A stretch of DNA of 9,547 nt from an uncultured delta proteobacterium (GCA_903893335.1 CAITLX010000509.1:1-9547); one strand, 5' to 3'; shown: positions 1 to 6,584, counted from the first letter of the stretch. Translations and numbers: made by a program. Notes: generated by a model from the letters alone, not told the origin.

Positions 1-711
1 CTTGGCGTGGTCGGCCGCGGCCGCTGCGTTGCCGAGCGTGTTCGACGAGACGACCGCGGCGGCCGGGACGGTGGCGGTGCCCTTCTTGACGACGCTGCAC
101 ACGTTCGAGAACTGGATGCCGGCCGCCGGCGCCGCGGTGCCCGCGTCCACGGCGATGGTGGCGCAGCCGCTGTAGACGTACGAGTCGGCCTTGCCGATGA
201 TGTCGAGCACGTCGCCCGGCGCGACGTCGTTGGGGATGGGGTCGGTGCCGGTGGGGCAGGTGCCCGAGCCCGCGTCGGTGACGGGCGCGTCGGTGCCGTA
301 GGCGATCGCGAGCGTGCCCGAGTACTCGGCCGTCTCGGTGAGGCCCGGCTCCGAGACGAAGACGCCCCAGATGCAGGTGCCCTTCTTGCTCTTGCTCACG
401 AGCCACTTGCTCGACATCGCGACGACGCCGGTCAGCTTCGCGGCCGTTCCGGGCGCCACGGTGCCGTTGGCGATGGCGGTGATGGTCGAGTCGACCCCCT
501 CGCACACGGTCGCGTCGACGGCTGCGTCGGTCGCGCCGCCGGTGCCACCCGAGCCGCCCGCGCTGTCGGCGCTCGCGTCCGCGCCGCCGGTGCCGCCCGC
601 TCCGCCGCGGTTCGAGCTGGCCGGAGTGGCGCTGTCGGAGCTGCAAGCGACGAGCGCGGCGCTCGCGACGAGCGCGGCGACGAGGGAAGCGGACGAGCGG
701 CTGATGGTCAT
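1..711 (-). CDS. Secreted lipoprotein of unknown function (3' end missing)
   Basis: An open frame of 237 codons runs from an ATG at 711 to the left edge with no stop, so the C-terminus is missing. The first 22 residues are a lipoprotein signal peptide: Arg near the N-terminus, an Ala/Val/Leu-rich core and a lipobox L-V-A-C with the lipidated Cys at residue 23. Next comes a low-complexity Gly/Thr/Ala/Asp linker (about residues 35-68, with GGAGGTGG and GGSGGTGGA), then a compact globular part with five further cysteines (in VCEG, GTCIWG, GTCPTG, SGCAT and NVCS) that could form disulfides. Lipobox plus Gly-rich tether is typical of surface lipoproteins in myxobacteria. I do not recognise the globular domain and assign no function. 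A GGAGG ribosome binding site 8 nt upstream supports this start. It lies 127 bp downstream of lysC on the same strand and probably has its own promoter. Confidence 0.82.
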   Translation of the reverse strand, partial: MTISRSSASLVAALVASAALVACSSDSATPASSNRGGAGGTGGADASADSAGGSGGTGGATDAAVDATVCEGVDSTITAIANGTVAPGTAAKLTGVVAMSSKWLVSKSKKGTCIWGVFVSEPGLTETAEYSGTLAIAYGTDAPVTDAGSGTCPTGTDPIPNDVAPGDVLDIIGKADSYVYSGCATIAVDAGTAAPAAGIQFSNVCSVVKKGTATVPAAAVVSSNTLGNAAAAADHAK

Positions 712-719
712 GGGGACTG

Positions 720-724
720 CCTCC
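720..724 (-). promoter_or_regulatory. Ribosome binding site of the lipoprotein gene
   Basis: GGAGG on the minus strand, 8 nt before the ATG at 711. It settles the start of the lipoprotein, which otherwise overlaps many shadow frames. Confidence 0.7.
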
Positions 725-802
725 GGCGGGAAAGCAGGCGACGTATCGCGCTCGCACGCGCCTGGCAAGGGCCAGCCGTGAGGGTGGGGAGGGGCCCCCG
801 GG

Positions 803-853
803 GCGCGCTACTTCTTGTCGAGCCCTCGGGCCCGCGCGCTACTTCTTGTCGAG
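803..853. repeat. 20-bp direct repeat across the lysC stop codon
   Basis: The same 20 bases (gcgcgctacttcttgtcgag on the plus strand) occur at 803-822 and 834-853, 31 bp apart. On the minus strand each copy encodes Leu-Asp-Lys-Lys-stop. The copy at 834-853 is the real end of lysC. The second copy lies just past the stop and is shifted by one frame, because 31 is not a multiple of three. It looks like a local slippage duplication of the gene's 3' end. Confidence 0.85.
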
Positions 854-2059
854 ACCGAAGCCGTCGTGCAGCGCGCGCACCGCGAGCTCGGTGTAGCGCG
901 AGGCGATGAGGCAGCTGATCTTGATCTCGCTGGTGGAGATCGCGAGGATGTTGATGCCCTCGCCGGCGAGCAGCTCGAACATGCGCGCCGCGATGCCCGC
1001 GTGCGAGCGCATGCCGAGGCCGACGATCGACACCTTGACGATGTCCTCGTCGTAGCGGACACCGGTCGCCTCGACGTCGCGCGCGATCTCGTCGATGAGC
1101 GGCTTGACGCGGGTGAGGTCCGTCTTGGCCACGGTGAAGGTGACGTCGGTGGCGCCCGCGGCCGTCGACACGTTCTGGATGATCATGTCGACCGACACGT
1201 TCTTCGCGGCGAGCTTGCCGAAGATCGTGGCGACGGCGCCGGGCTTGTCCTTGACGGCGAGCAGCTGCACCTTCGCCTCGCCCTTGTCGTAGGCGACGCC
1301 GGTGACGACCACGTCCTCGAGGCTCTTCTCTTCGCCGACGACCCACGTGCCGGGGGCGTCGCTGAACGACGTGCGGACATGGACGGGGACCTGGTATTTC
1401 ATGGCGACCTCCACCGAGCGGATCTGCAGGACTTTCGCGCCGAGCGAGGCGAGCTCGAGCATCTCTTCGTAGGTGATGCGCTCGATCTTGCGGGCGGACG
1501 GGCACACGTTCGGGTCGGTCGTGTAGACGCCGTCGACGTCGGTGTAGATCTCGCACGCGTCGGCGCCGATGGCGGCGGCGATGGCGACCGCGGTCGTGTC
1601 CGAGCCGCCGCGACCGAGCGTCGTGATGTTGCCCGCGTCGTCGATGCCCTGGAAGCCCGCGACCACCGCGATGAGCCCCTGCCCGACGGTGTCGACGATG
1701 CGCGTGCCGTCGATCGTCTTGATGCGCGCCTTGGTGAAGGCGTCGTCGGTGTGGATCTTCACCTGGTGGCCGAGCAGGCTGCACGCGCGGCCCCCCTCCT
1801 GGTGGATGGCCATCGCCGTGAGCGCCGCGGAGACCTGCTCGCCGGTCGCGGCGATGGCGTCGAGCTCGCGCGCGTCGGGGAGCTCGGCGGCCTGGTGCGC
1901 CAGGGCGAGCAGGCGGTTGGTCTCGCCGCTCATCGCGCTGACGATGACGACGACGTCGTGACCGGCCTTCTGCGTGGCGATGGCGCGGCGCGCCACGTTG
2001 CGGATGCGGTCGATCGTGCCGACGGACGTGCCGCCGTACTTCTGGACGATGAGGGCCAC
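839..2059 (-). CDS. lysC: Aspartokinase (aspartate kinase)
   Basis: Phosphorylates L-aspartate with ATP to 4-aspartyl phosphate in the cytoplasm, the first committed step to lysine (and diaminopimelate), methionine and threonine. The 406-residue product has the usual family length. The kinase domain (about 1-245) shows KYGGTSVG (7-14), ATGEQVSA with the catalytic-region Glu73, TTLGRGGSDTTA (146-157) and YTDVDGVYTTDP (172-183). Two ACT domains follow (about 264-330 and 343-404), with KDKPGAVATIFGKLA, DMIIQNVS, TDVTFTV and ISTSEIKIS conserved, so feedback by Lys and/or Thr is expected from the family. I chose the GTG at 2059 because the protein then begins right before the conserved VQKYGG. The frame stays open 82 codons further upstream, but that part is low-complexity and antisense to the FliO-like gene. 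No Shine-Dalgarno sequence is seen. No obvious internal start for a separate ACT-only subunit is visible. Confidence 0.95.
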   Translation of the reverse strand: MALIVQKYGGTSVGTIDRIRNVARRAIATQKAGHDVVVIVSAMSGETNRLLALAHQAAELPDARELDAIAATGEQVSAALTAMAIHQEGGRACSLLGHQVKIHTDDAFTKARIKTIDGTRIVDTVGQGLIAVVAGFQGIDDAGNITTLGRGGSDTTAVAIAAAIGADACEIYTDVDGVYTTDPNVCPSARKIERITYEEMLELASLGAKVLQIRSVEVAMKYQVPVHVRTSFSDAPGTWVVGEEKSLEDVVVTGVAYDKGEAKVQLLAVKDKPGAVATIFGKLAAKNVSVDMIIQNVSTAAGATDVTFTVAKTDLTRVKPLIDEIARDVEATGVRYDEDIVKVSIVGLGMRSHAGIAARMFELLAGEGINILAISTSEIKISCLIASRYTELAVRALHDGFGLDKK

Positions 2060-2213
2060 GGGACGCAGCCGCAGGTAGCGGCAGAGGGCGCGTGCGTCAA
2101 TGCCGCGCGCGCTCACCGGGGTGGGGTCGGAGCAGGCGCCGCGGCGGCATCGGCCCGATCTCTTTTTTCCATGCAAGCGCGCCGCTGCTTCGACTACTGA
2201 TTCTCCCTTCGCC
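2060..2213. other. Divergent intergenic region between lysC and the FliO-like gene
   Basis: It separates the two gene starts by 154 bp and should hold both promoters. It contains the least GC-rich patch nearby (about 2158-2210, including a run of six T at 2163-2168). No convincing -35/-10 pair was found for the plus strand. A weak candidate for lysC is listed separately. Confidence 0.5.
2072..2100 (-). promoter_or_regulatory. Possible lysC promoter
   Basis: On the minus strand TTGACG (2100-2095) is followed after 17 bp by TACCTG (2077-2072). The -35 matches the sigma70 consensus at 5 of 6 positions, but the -10 is poor. Transcription would begin about 6 nt before the GTG at 2059, giving an almost leaderless mRNA, which would fit the missing ribosome binding site. 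Weak evidence. Confidence 0.25.
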
Positions 2214-2576
2214 GTGTCGCCGGTCGCTGCCTCCGTCGTCGAGACGTTCGTCACGCTGCTCGCGGTCGCGGCGCTGGCGGTGCTGGTGCTCGTCGGCGCG
2301 CGCAAGCTCGGCGTCGGCCGGCCGAGCGGGCCGCTCGAGCTTCTCGGCCGCCTGCCGCTCGACGCGCGCCGCGCGGTCTACCTCGTGCGGGTCGGCGATC
2401 GCGCGTACGTCGTGGGGGCCTCGGAGGCGGGCCTCGCGCGGCTCGGCGAGGTGCCCGCCGAGAGCGTCGCCGCCGACGACGGGCCGGCCGCACCGGCGCG
2501 CGCCCGCTTCGCCGACGTGCTCGCCCGCGCGCGGGCCCCGCGCGCCCCCGAGCCCATGAGCGGTCCCGATGCGTAG
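2214..2576 (+). CDS. FliO-like (FliO/MopB family) membrane protein of a type III export apparatus
   Basis: A small protein of 120 residues with one transmembrane helix near the N-terminus (about 8-28), a short basic linker, and a compact cytoplasmic segment (about 41-81: LELLGRLPLD, AVYLVRVGDRAYVVGAS, GLARLGEVP). This matches the FliO pattern: a helix, then a beta-rich domain with 'lylv.vgd...vvG.s...l..L'. An Ala/Arg/Pro-rich tail follows. FliO assists assembly of the FliP pore in flagella. Its 3' end overlaps the next gene by 8 bp, so the two are translationally coupled. The start is uncertain: GTG 2214 gives the normal family length and no odd N-terminus, while an in-frame ATG at 2100 would add 38 low-complexity residues across the likely promoter region. 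Neither start has a clear ribosome binding site. Assignment rests on topology, segment pattern and position before fliP/sctR. Confidence 0.72.
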   Translation: MSPVAASVVETFVTLLAVAALAVLVLVGARKLGVGRPSGPLELLGRLPLDARRAVYLVRVGDRAYVVGASEAGLARLGEVPAESVAADDGPAAPARARFADVLARARAPRAPEPMSGPDA

Positions 2577-3330
2577 GCGCGCCGCCGTCGCCTGCTTCGC
2601 GGCGTGCGCGCTGCTCGCGGCGCCCGCGGCGGCCGCGCCGCAGGCTGCCGGCGGGCCAGCCGCCGACGACTGGTTCGCGCGGCCGCTGCCGCTGGTCGTC
2701 GCGCTCGCCATCGTCTCCATCCTGCCGTTCGCGTTCATGACGCTCACCGCGTTCGTGAAGATCTCGACCGTGCTCCAGATCGTGCGCGGCGCGATCGGCG
2801 CGCAGGGCGTCCCGTCGAGCACCGTGGTCATGGCGCTCGCGGGCGCGCTCACGCTGCTGGCGATGGCGCCGGTCGGCACGCGCATCGCGGCGCGCGCGAT
2901 GCCGCTGTTCGAGGGCGCGGGCGCGCGCGACACGAGCGCGCTCGTCTCGGGCCTGGTCGACGCCACGCGCGACCCGATGCGCCGCTTCCTCTCGGCCAAC
3001 GCGTCGCCGCGCGAGAAGGAGCGCTTCTACGACACGGCGCGCGCGGCCCGCCCCGAGGACGAGCGCGGCGAGGTCGGGCGCGACGACTTCACCGTGCTCG
3101 TGCCCGCGTTCGTCGTCACCTCGCTCGCGCAGGCGTTCGGGCTCGGCTTCGCGCTCTACCTGCCGCTGCTCGTGGTCGATCTCGTCGTGGCCAACGTGCT
3201 GCTCGCGCTCGGCATGCAGATGCTCTCGCCCACGCAGGTGAGCCTGCCGTTCAAGCTGCTGCTCTTCGTCGCGGTCGACGGCTGGGGGCTGCTCGCGCAG
3301 TCGCTCGTGACCGGCTGGCGCACGGGCTGA
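2569..3330 (+). CDS. sctR: Type III secretion export gate protein, FliP/SctR family
   Basis: FliP/SctR forms, as a pentamer with FliQ/SctS and FliR/SctT, the inner-membrane entry pore of flagellar and injectisome type III export. The 253-residue product begins with a signal peptide (about 1-23, ending in an Ala-rich cleavage region), as in many FliP proteins. Hydrophobic segments follow at about 40-62 and 84-102, a soluble part at about 105-172, and a hydrophobic C-terminal block (177-250). Diagnostic stretches are AFVKISTVLQIVRGAIGAQG (61-80), DLVVANVLLALGMQMLSP (204-221) and SLPFKLLLFVAVDGWGLL (225-242). The Lys in FVKIS and NVLLALGM read closer to injectisome SctR than to flagellar FliP; an upstream FliO-like gene and the signal peptide are flagellar traits. 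In the normally conserved segment 179-194, Glu is replaced by Ser185 and the Lys/Gln position is Gly191. It is the last gene of its unit, with a convergent gene 33 bp on. Confidence 0.9.
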   Translation: MRRRAAVACFAACALLAAPAAAAPQAAGGPAADDWFARPLPLVVALAIVSILPFAFMTLTAFVKISTVLQIVRGAIGAQGVPSSTVVMALAGALTLLAMAPVGTRIAARAMPLFEGAGARDTSALVSGLVDATRDPMRRFLSANASPREKERFYDTARAARPEDERGEVGRDDFTVLVPAFVVTSLAQAFGLGFALYLPLLVVDLVVANVLLALGMQMLSPTQVSLPFKLLLFVAVDGWGLLAQSLVTGWRTG

Positions 3331-3363
3331 GGCCCATCGGATCACGGGCTGGCGCCCCGCGGG

Positions 3364-4518
3364 CTACCCGCTGGCCGACGGGATGAAGCTCGGGTCGCTC
3401 GCTGCCGGCGCGGCGTGCACGCGATCGCGGCCCGCGGCCTTCGCCGCGTACAGGCCGCGGTCGGCCCGCTCGAACCACGCGGCGGGCGTCTCGTCGCGCC
3501 CCACCTCGGCCACGCCGACCGAGAGGGTGACGCGGATGAGGTTGCCGCGGTGCAGGACCTCCGTCGCGGCGACGCACTCGCGCAGTCGCTCGCCGAGCGC
3601 CTCGCCGTCGCGCTGCGTCGCGTCGCGCAGCACGATGCCGAACTCCTCGCCGCCGACGCGAGCGACGCAGTCGCCCTTGCGCGGGAAGGTGCGCGTGAGC
3701 AGCTCGCCGAGCCGCACGAGCACGGCGTCGCCGGCGGCGTGCCCGTAGCGGTCGTTGACGGACTTGAAGTGGTCGATGTCGGCGAGCAGCAGGCACCCGC
3801 GCTCGCCGAACAGCACCGCGAGGTCGGCGGCGCGGTCGAGCTGCTGGTCGAACGCGCGGCGGTTGGCGAGCTGCGTCAGCGCGTCGCGCGCGCTCTCGGC
3901 CTGCGCTTGCTCGAGCTGGTGGCCGAGCGTGCGCAGCCGCGAGCCGAGCTCGAGCATCTGCGCGGCCTGGCGCTCTCGGCGGTCGTCCACGACGTCCTCG
4001 ACGACCGAGACGGTCGCGAGCGCCTCGCGCTTGAGGTCGGCGAGCGTGCCCCGCTCGGCGGCGACCTTGAGGCGCGCGAGCTGATCGTGCGCGCGCCGCT
4101 CGGCCTCGCGGTCGGTCGGCACGGTGCGCGCCATGCCGCGCACCAGCGTCCAGACGATCTCCCGCAGGTCGCTGAACGCCGCCGTCACCGCCGCGGCCTC
4201 GCGCCGCCGGTGGTCGGTGACGAAGCGCCGCAGCCCCGTCCAGTCGCGCTCGACGGCGCCCGCGCCGGGGGCGTCGCCGGGGCGCGGCGAGCGCACCAGC
4301 ACGTGCCTCGCCCACGCCTCGAACGACTCGGCGATGGCCGCCGGGTCCTGGCCGTCCACCTCGAAGGCGAACCGCCCGAGCGCGCGCAGCACCGCTCCGA
4401 CCGCGTCGAGGGCCTCGTCCGCGCCGGGGTCGGGCGCCGGCACCGAGGTGAGCGTCGCGCCGCCGGGCGCGGCGACGGTCGCCGCGCGCGTGGAGCCGCT
4501 GGTCCTGAGGGGCCACAT
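3364..4518 (-). CDS. Diguanylate cyclase (GGDEF domain)
   Basis: Makes cyclic di-GMP from two GTP. The 384-residue protein has a C-terminal GGDEF domain (about 208-370) with D212-ALTQLANR, LLADIDHFKSVND (244-256, metal-binding Asp247) and the active-site loop GGEEF (289-293), all intact, so it is probably active. An RxxD inhibitory site (Arg280-Asp283) sits exactly five residues before GGEEF, predicting product inhibition. Residues 1-205 carry no transmembrane segment or receiver/PAS motif that I recognise. They are largely helical and charged, and about 175-210 could be a signalling coiled coil leading into the cyclase. The protein is probably cytoplasmic. It converges on sctR and diverges from the ABC operon. 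The ATG at 4518 lacks a clear ribosome binding site; an in-frame GTG about 25 codons in is a possible alternative start. Confidence 0.93.
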   Translation of the reverse strand: MWPLRTSGSTRAATVAAPGGATLTSVPAPDPGADEALDAVGAVLRALGRFAFEVDGQDPAAIAESFEAWARHVLVRSPRPGDAPGAGAVERDWTGLRRFVTDHRRREAAAVTAAFSDLREIVWTLVRGMARTVPTDREAERRAHDQLARLKVAAERGTLADLKREALATVSVVEDVVDDRRERQAAQMLELGSRLRTLGHQLEQAQAESARDALTQLANRRAFDQQLDRAADLAVLFGERGCLLLADIDHFKSVNDRYGHAAGDAVLVRLGELLTRTFPRKGDCVARVGGEEFGIVLRDATQRDGEALGERLRECVAATEVLHRGNLIRVTLSVGVAEVGRDETPAAWFERADRGLYAAKAAGRDRVHAAPAASDPSFIPSASG

Positions 4519-4655
4519 GAGGTCGAGGCGAGGAACGGCCGCTCGCGTCGGACCTTGAGCCGAATCGTGCGCGAGCCCGACCGGTCCCCCGGGAATAACC
4601 GGCGAGGGGGGCTGTTGAAGGCCCCGCTACGCCATGCACGCATCGCGTCTCCCCG
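4519..4655. promoter_or_regulatory. Upstream region of the cyclase gene with inverted repeats
   Basis: This non-coding part lies between the cyclase start and the ABC operon promoter and should contain the cyclase promoter. It holds an inverted repeat CCGGT (4581-4585) / ACCGG (4598-4602) around a CCCCCGGG core, and a hairpin-forming GGGGC (4608-4612) / GCCCC (4621-4625). No convincing -35/-10 pair is seen on the minus strand. Whether the repeats are operator sites is unknown. Confidence 0.3.
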
Positions 4656-4683
4656 TTGACACTCGACCTCCCCCGGCTACCAT
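4656..4683 (+). promoter_or_regulatory. Sigma70-type promoter of the ABC transporter operon
   Basis: TTGACA (4656-4661, a perfect -35) is followed after 16 bp by TACCAT (4678-4683, 4 of 6 to the -10 consensus). Transcription should start near 4690. It lies upstream of the first gene of the operon on the same strand and is the best promoter match in the window. Confidence 0.6.
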
Positions 4684-4689
4684 GCGCCC

Positions 4690-4815
4690 CCCACGCAGGG
4701 GCCGGTGCGCGTGCCTTCCAGGGCCCGCGCCTCGCCTCGACGAGGTCGCAACGGGGAGCGCGCGTCGGCTCGGCGCCGCGACTCGAAGCTTTGATTTTGC
4801 CCCCAAGGAGGTCGG
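4690..4815 (+). other. Long 5' leader of the ABC operon
   Basis: If transcription starts near 4690 the mRNA has a leader of about 125 nt. It contains several short self-complementary stretches, for example CCTC(GAC)GAGG at 4735-4745 and CGGC/GCCG around 4767-4779, and ends in a less GC-rich patch (about 4788-4806) before the ribosome binding site. I recognise no known riboswitch, leader peptide or attenuator. Confidence 0.3.
4805..4811 (+). promoter_or_regulatory. Strong ribosome binding site of the ABC ATPase gene
   Basis: AAGGAGG, the full Shine-Dalgarno consensus, ends 4 nt before the ATG at 4816. The spacing is short but workable; the next in-frame ATG (4831) would be 19 nt away, so 4816 is the better start. 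Confidence 0.75.
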
Positions 4816-5826
4816 ATGTCTGCCGACGTCATGATCTACGCTCAAGAGCTGACCAAGCGGTTCGGCTCGTTTCGCGCCCTCGACCGCGTCAGCTTCGAAG
4901 TCCGCCGCGGTGAGGTCGTCGGCTTCCTCGGCCCCAACGGCGCCGGCAAGTCGACGACGATGCGCATCCTCACGTGCTTCATCTCGCCGACCGAGGGCAC
5001 GGCCAAGGTGCACGGCCACGACGTGTTCGACGAGCCGCTCGAGGTGCGCCGGCAGATCGGCTACCTGCCGCAGCGCGCGCCGCTGTACCAGGACATGACC
5101 GTCTTCGAGTACCTGCGCTTCGCGGCCGACATGCGCGGCCTCGACGAGGGCACGTTCAAGACGCGCATGCGCAAGATCGTCGAGGTGTGCGGCCTCGCGC
5201 AGGTGCTCGGCAAGGACATCGGCACCCTCTCGCACGGCTACCGCCAGCGCGTCGGTCTCGGCCAGGCGCTCGTGCACGACCCGCCGATCCTCATCCTCGA
5301 CGAGCCGACGAGCGACCTCGACCCCAACGAGAAGGCCGAGGTCATCCGCTACATCAAGGAGATCGGCAAGGACCGCACCATCCTCCTCTCGACGCACAAC
5401 CTCAGCGAGGTCGAGGCCGCGTGCGCGCGCGCCATCATCGTCTCGAAGGGGCGCATCGTCGCCGACGGCCCGCTCGACCAGATCCGCGCCAACACGGGCA
5501 AGACGCGCTACGTCGTGGCCGTCAGCGAGCAGGGCGAGGGCGCCCCGGGCGCCGTCGAGGTCGAGCAGGCGTTCACGGCGCTGCCGGGCGTCTCGAAGGT
5601 GGCCGAGCTGCCGACCGACGACCGCGCCCACGCGTTCGAGCTCTCGGGCGACAAGGACTCCGATCTCCGCGCCGAGCTGTTTCACCTCGTCGCGGGCAAG
5701 GGCTGGACGCTGCTCGAGCTGCGCCGCGACGCGCAGACGCTCGAGGACGTGTTCCGCGATCTCACCAAGGGCGACGAGCAGCGCGACCGCAAGCTCGGCG
5801 TCGCCGCCGACACGAGCGAGAGCTGA
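4816..5826 (+). CDS. ABC transporter ATP-binding protein (GldA-like, ABC-2 type)
   Basis: The cytoplasmic ATPase of an ABC-2 type transporter that hydrolyses ATP to drive the permease encoded next. The 336-residue protein shows Walker A GPNGAGKST (39-47), Q-loop YLPQ (83-86), signature LSHGYRQR (138-145; the LSHGY form is common in this subgroup, in place of LSGGQ), Walker B ILILDEP (158-164), D-loop SDLD (166-169) and the switch His194 in LLSTHNLSE. All catalytic residues are present. Residues about 228-320 form the C-terminal extension found in many drug/GldA-type ATPases. The ATPase part resembles GldA of Bacteroidetes gliding machinery, but family resemblance does not give the substrate. 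It is first in a four-gene operon and is followed after 2 bp by the permease. Confidence 0.95.
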   Translation: MSADVMIYAQELTKRFGSFRALDRVSFEVRRGEVVGFLGPNGAGKSTTMRILTCFISPTEGTAKVHGHDVFDEPLEVRRQIGYLPQRAPLYQDMTVFEYLRFAADMRGLDEGTFKTRMRKIVEVCGLAQVLGKDIGTLSHGYRQRVGLGQALVHDPPILILDEPTSDLDPNEKAEVIRYIKEIGKDRTILLSTHNLSEVEAACARAIIVSKGRIVADGPLDQIRANTGKTRYVVAVSEQGEGAPGAVEVEQAFTALPGVSKVAELPTDDRAHAFELSGDKDSDLRAELFHLVAGKGWTLLELRRDAQTLEDVFRDLTKGDEQRDRKLGVAADTSES

Positions 5827-5828
5827 CC

Positions 5829-6572
5829 ATGAGCACCACGCTGACCATCGCGAAGCGCGAGTTTCGCTCCTACTTCGACTCGCCCCTGGCCTACGTCGTC
5901 GTCTGCCTGAGCCTGCTGCTGCTCGGGTTCATCGTCTTCTTCGGCGTCCCGCGCTACCTGCCGCCGTTCTGGCAGGCCGACCAGGCGTCGGTGCGCTCGG
6001 TCGTCGAGGCGCTGCCCTGGGGCATCGGCCTGCTCGTCGTGCCGGTCGTCACCATGCGCCTGCTCGCCGAGGAGAAGCGCTCGGGCACCCTCGAGATGCT
6101 CATCACCCTGCCGGTGAAGGACAGCTCGGTCGTGTTCGGCAAGTACCTCGGCGCGTGCGCCCTGGTCGCCTCGCTGCTCGTGACGACGCTGCTCTACCCC
6201 ATCCTCATGTTCCAGGTCTGGCACCTGGGCGCGCTCGACTGGGGCCCCGTCTTCACGGCGTACCTCGGCCTCGCGCTCTTCACCGCGGCGACCGTCGGCA
6301 TCGGGCTGCTCGTCTCGAGCCTCACCGAGAGCCAGGTCATCGCGTTCTTCGTGACCTTCGTCACGATGTTCGCGCTGCTCTCGGTCGACTTCTTCGGCGA
6401 GCACGTGGCCGGCCCCGTCGGCGACGTGCTCCACGAGCTCTCGCTGCTCGGCCACCTCTCGTCCTTCCAGCGCGGCCTGCTCGACACCGGCGACGTCCTC
6501 TACTTCGTGTCGATCGCCGTCATCACCCTCATGCTCTCCTTCCGCTCCCTCGAGAGCCGGAAGTGGGCCTGA
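5829..6572 (+). CDS. ABC-2 type permease (GldF-like)
   Basis: The membrane-spanning subunit of the transporter. The 247-residue product has about six hydrophobic segments (roughly 19-40, 62-78, 104-128, 139-163, 168-187 and 222-238). The stretch MRLLAEEKRSGTLEMLITLPV (in two parts, 76-86 and 87-96) is the hallmark of ABC-2/GldF permeases: a short coupling segment after the second helix that contacts the ATPase. The N-terminus 'TIAKREFRSYFDSPLAYVV' likewise fits this group, in which an amphipathic start precedes the first helix. The ATG lies 2 bp after the ATPase stop, indicating coupled translation and a 1:1 complex. Length is normal for a half-size permease, which would work as a homodimer. 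The exported or imported substrate cannot be read from the sequence. Confidence 0.94.
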   Translation: MSTTLTIAKREFRSYFDSPLAYVVVCLSLLLLGFIVFFGVPRYLPPFWQADQASVRSVVEALPWGIGLLVVPVVTMRLLAEEKRSGTLEMLITLPVKDSSVVFGKYLGACALVASLLVTTLLYPILMFQVWHLGALDWGPVFTAYLGLALFTAATVGIGLLVSSLTESQVIAFFVTFVTMFALLSVDFFGEHVAGPVGDVLHELSLLGHLSSFQRGLLDTGDVLYFVSIAVITLMLSFRSLESRKWA

Positions 6573-6584
6573 TCGGAGCCTGAC

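Noticed and set aside
762..775. Hairpin CTGGC-AAGG-GCCAG between lysC and the lipoprotein gene as a terminator
   Set aside because: The stem is only 5 bp and no T-run follows on either strand.
7..909. Plus-strand frames opposite the lipoprotein gene
   Set aside because: Gly/Arg/Val-rich shadow sequence; the minus frame has a signal peptide, lipobox and ribosome binding site.
2060..2305. An 82-residue N-terminal extension of lysC
   Set aside because: The frame is open, but the sequence is low-complexity, antisense to the FliO-like gene, and would precede the conserved family N-terminus VQKYGG.
2097..3345. Long minus-strand frames opposite the FliO-like and sctR genes
   Set aside because: Their products are low-complexity Arg/Ala/Glu-rich strings, while the plus strand encodes a clear membrane protein family.
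3331..3363. Bidirectional terminator between sctR and the cyclase gene
   Set aside because: Only a 5-bp stem with a 3-nt loop (GCGGG-CTA-CCCGC), lying partly on the cyclase stop, without T-runs.
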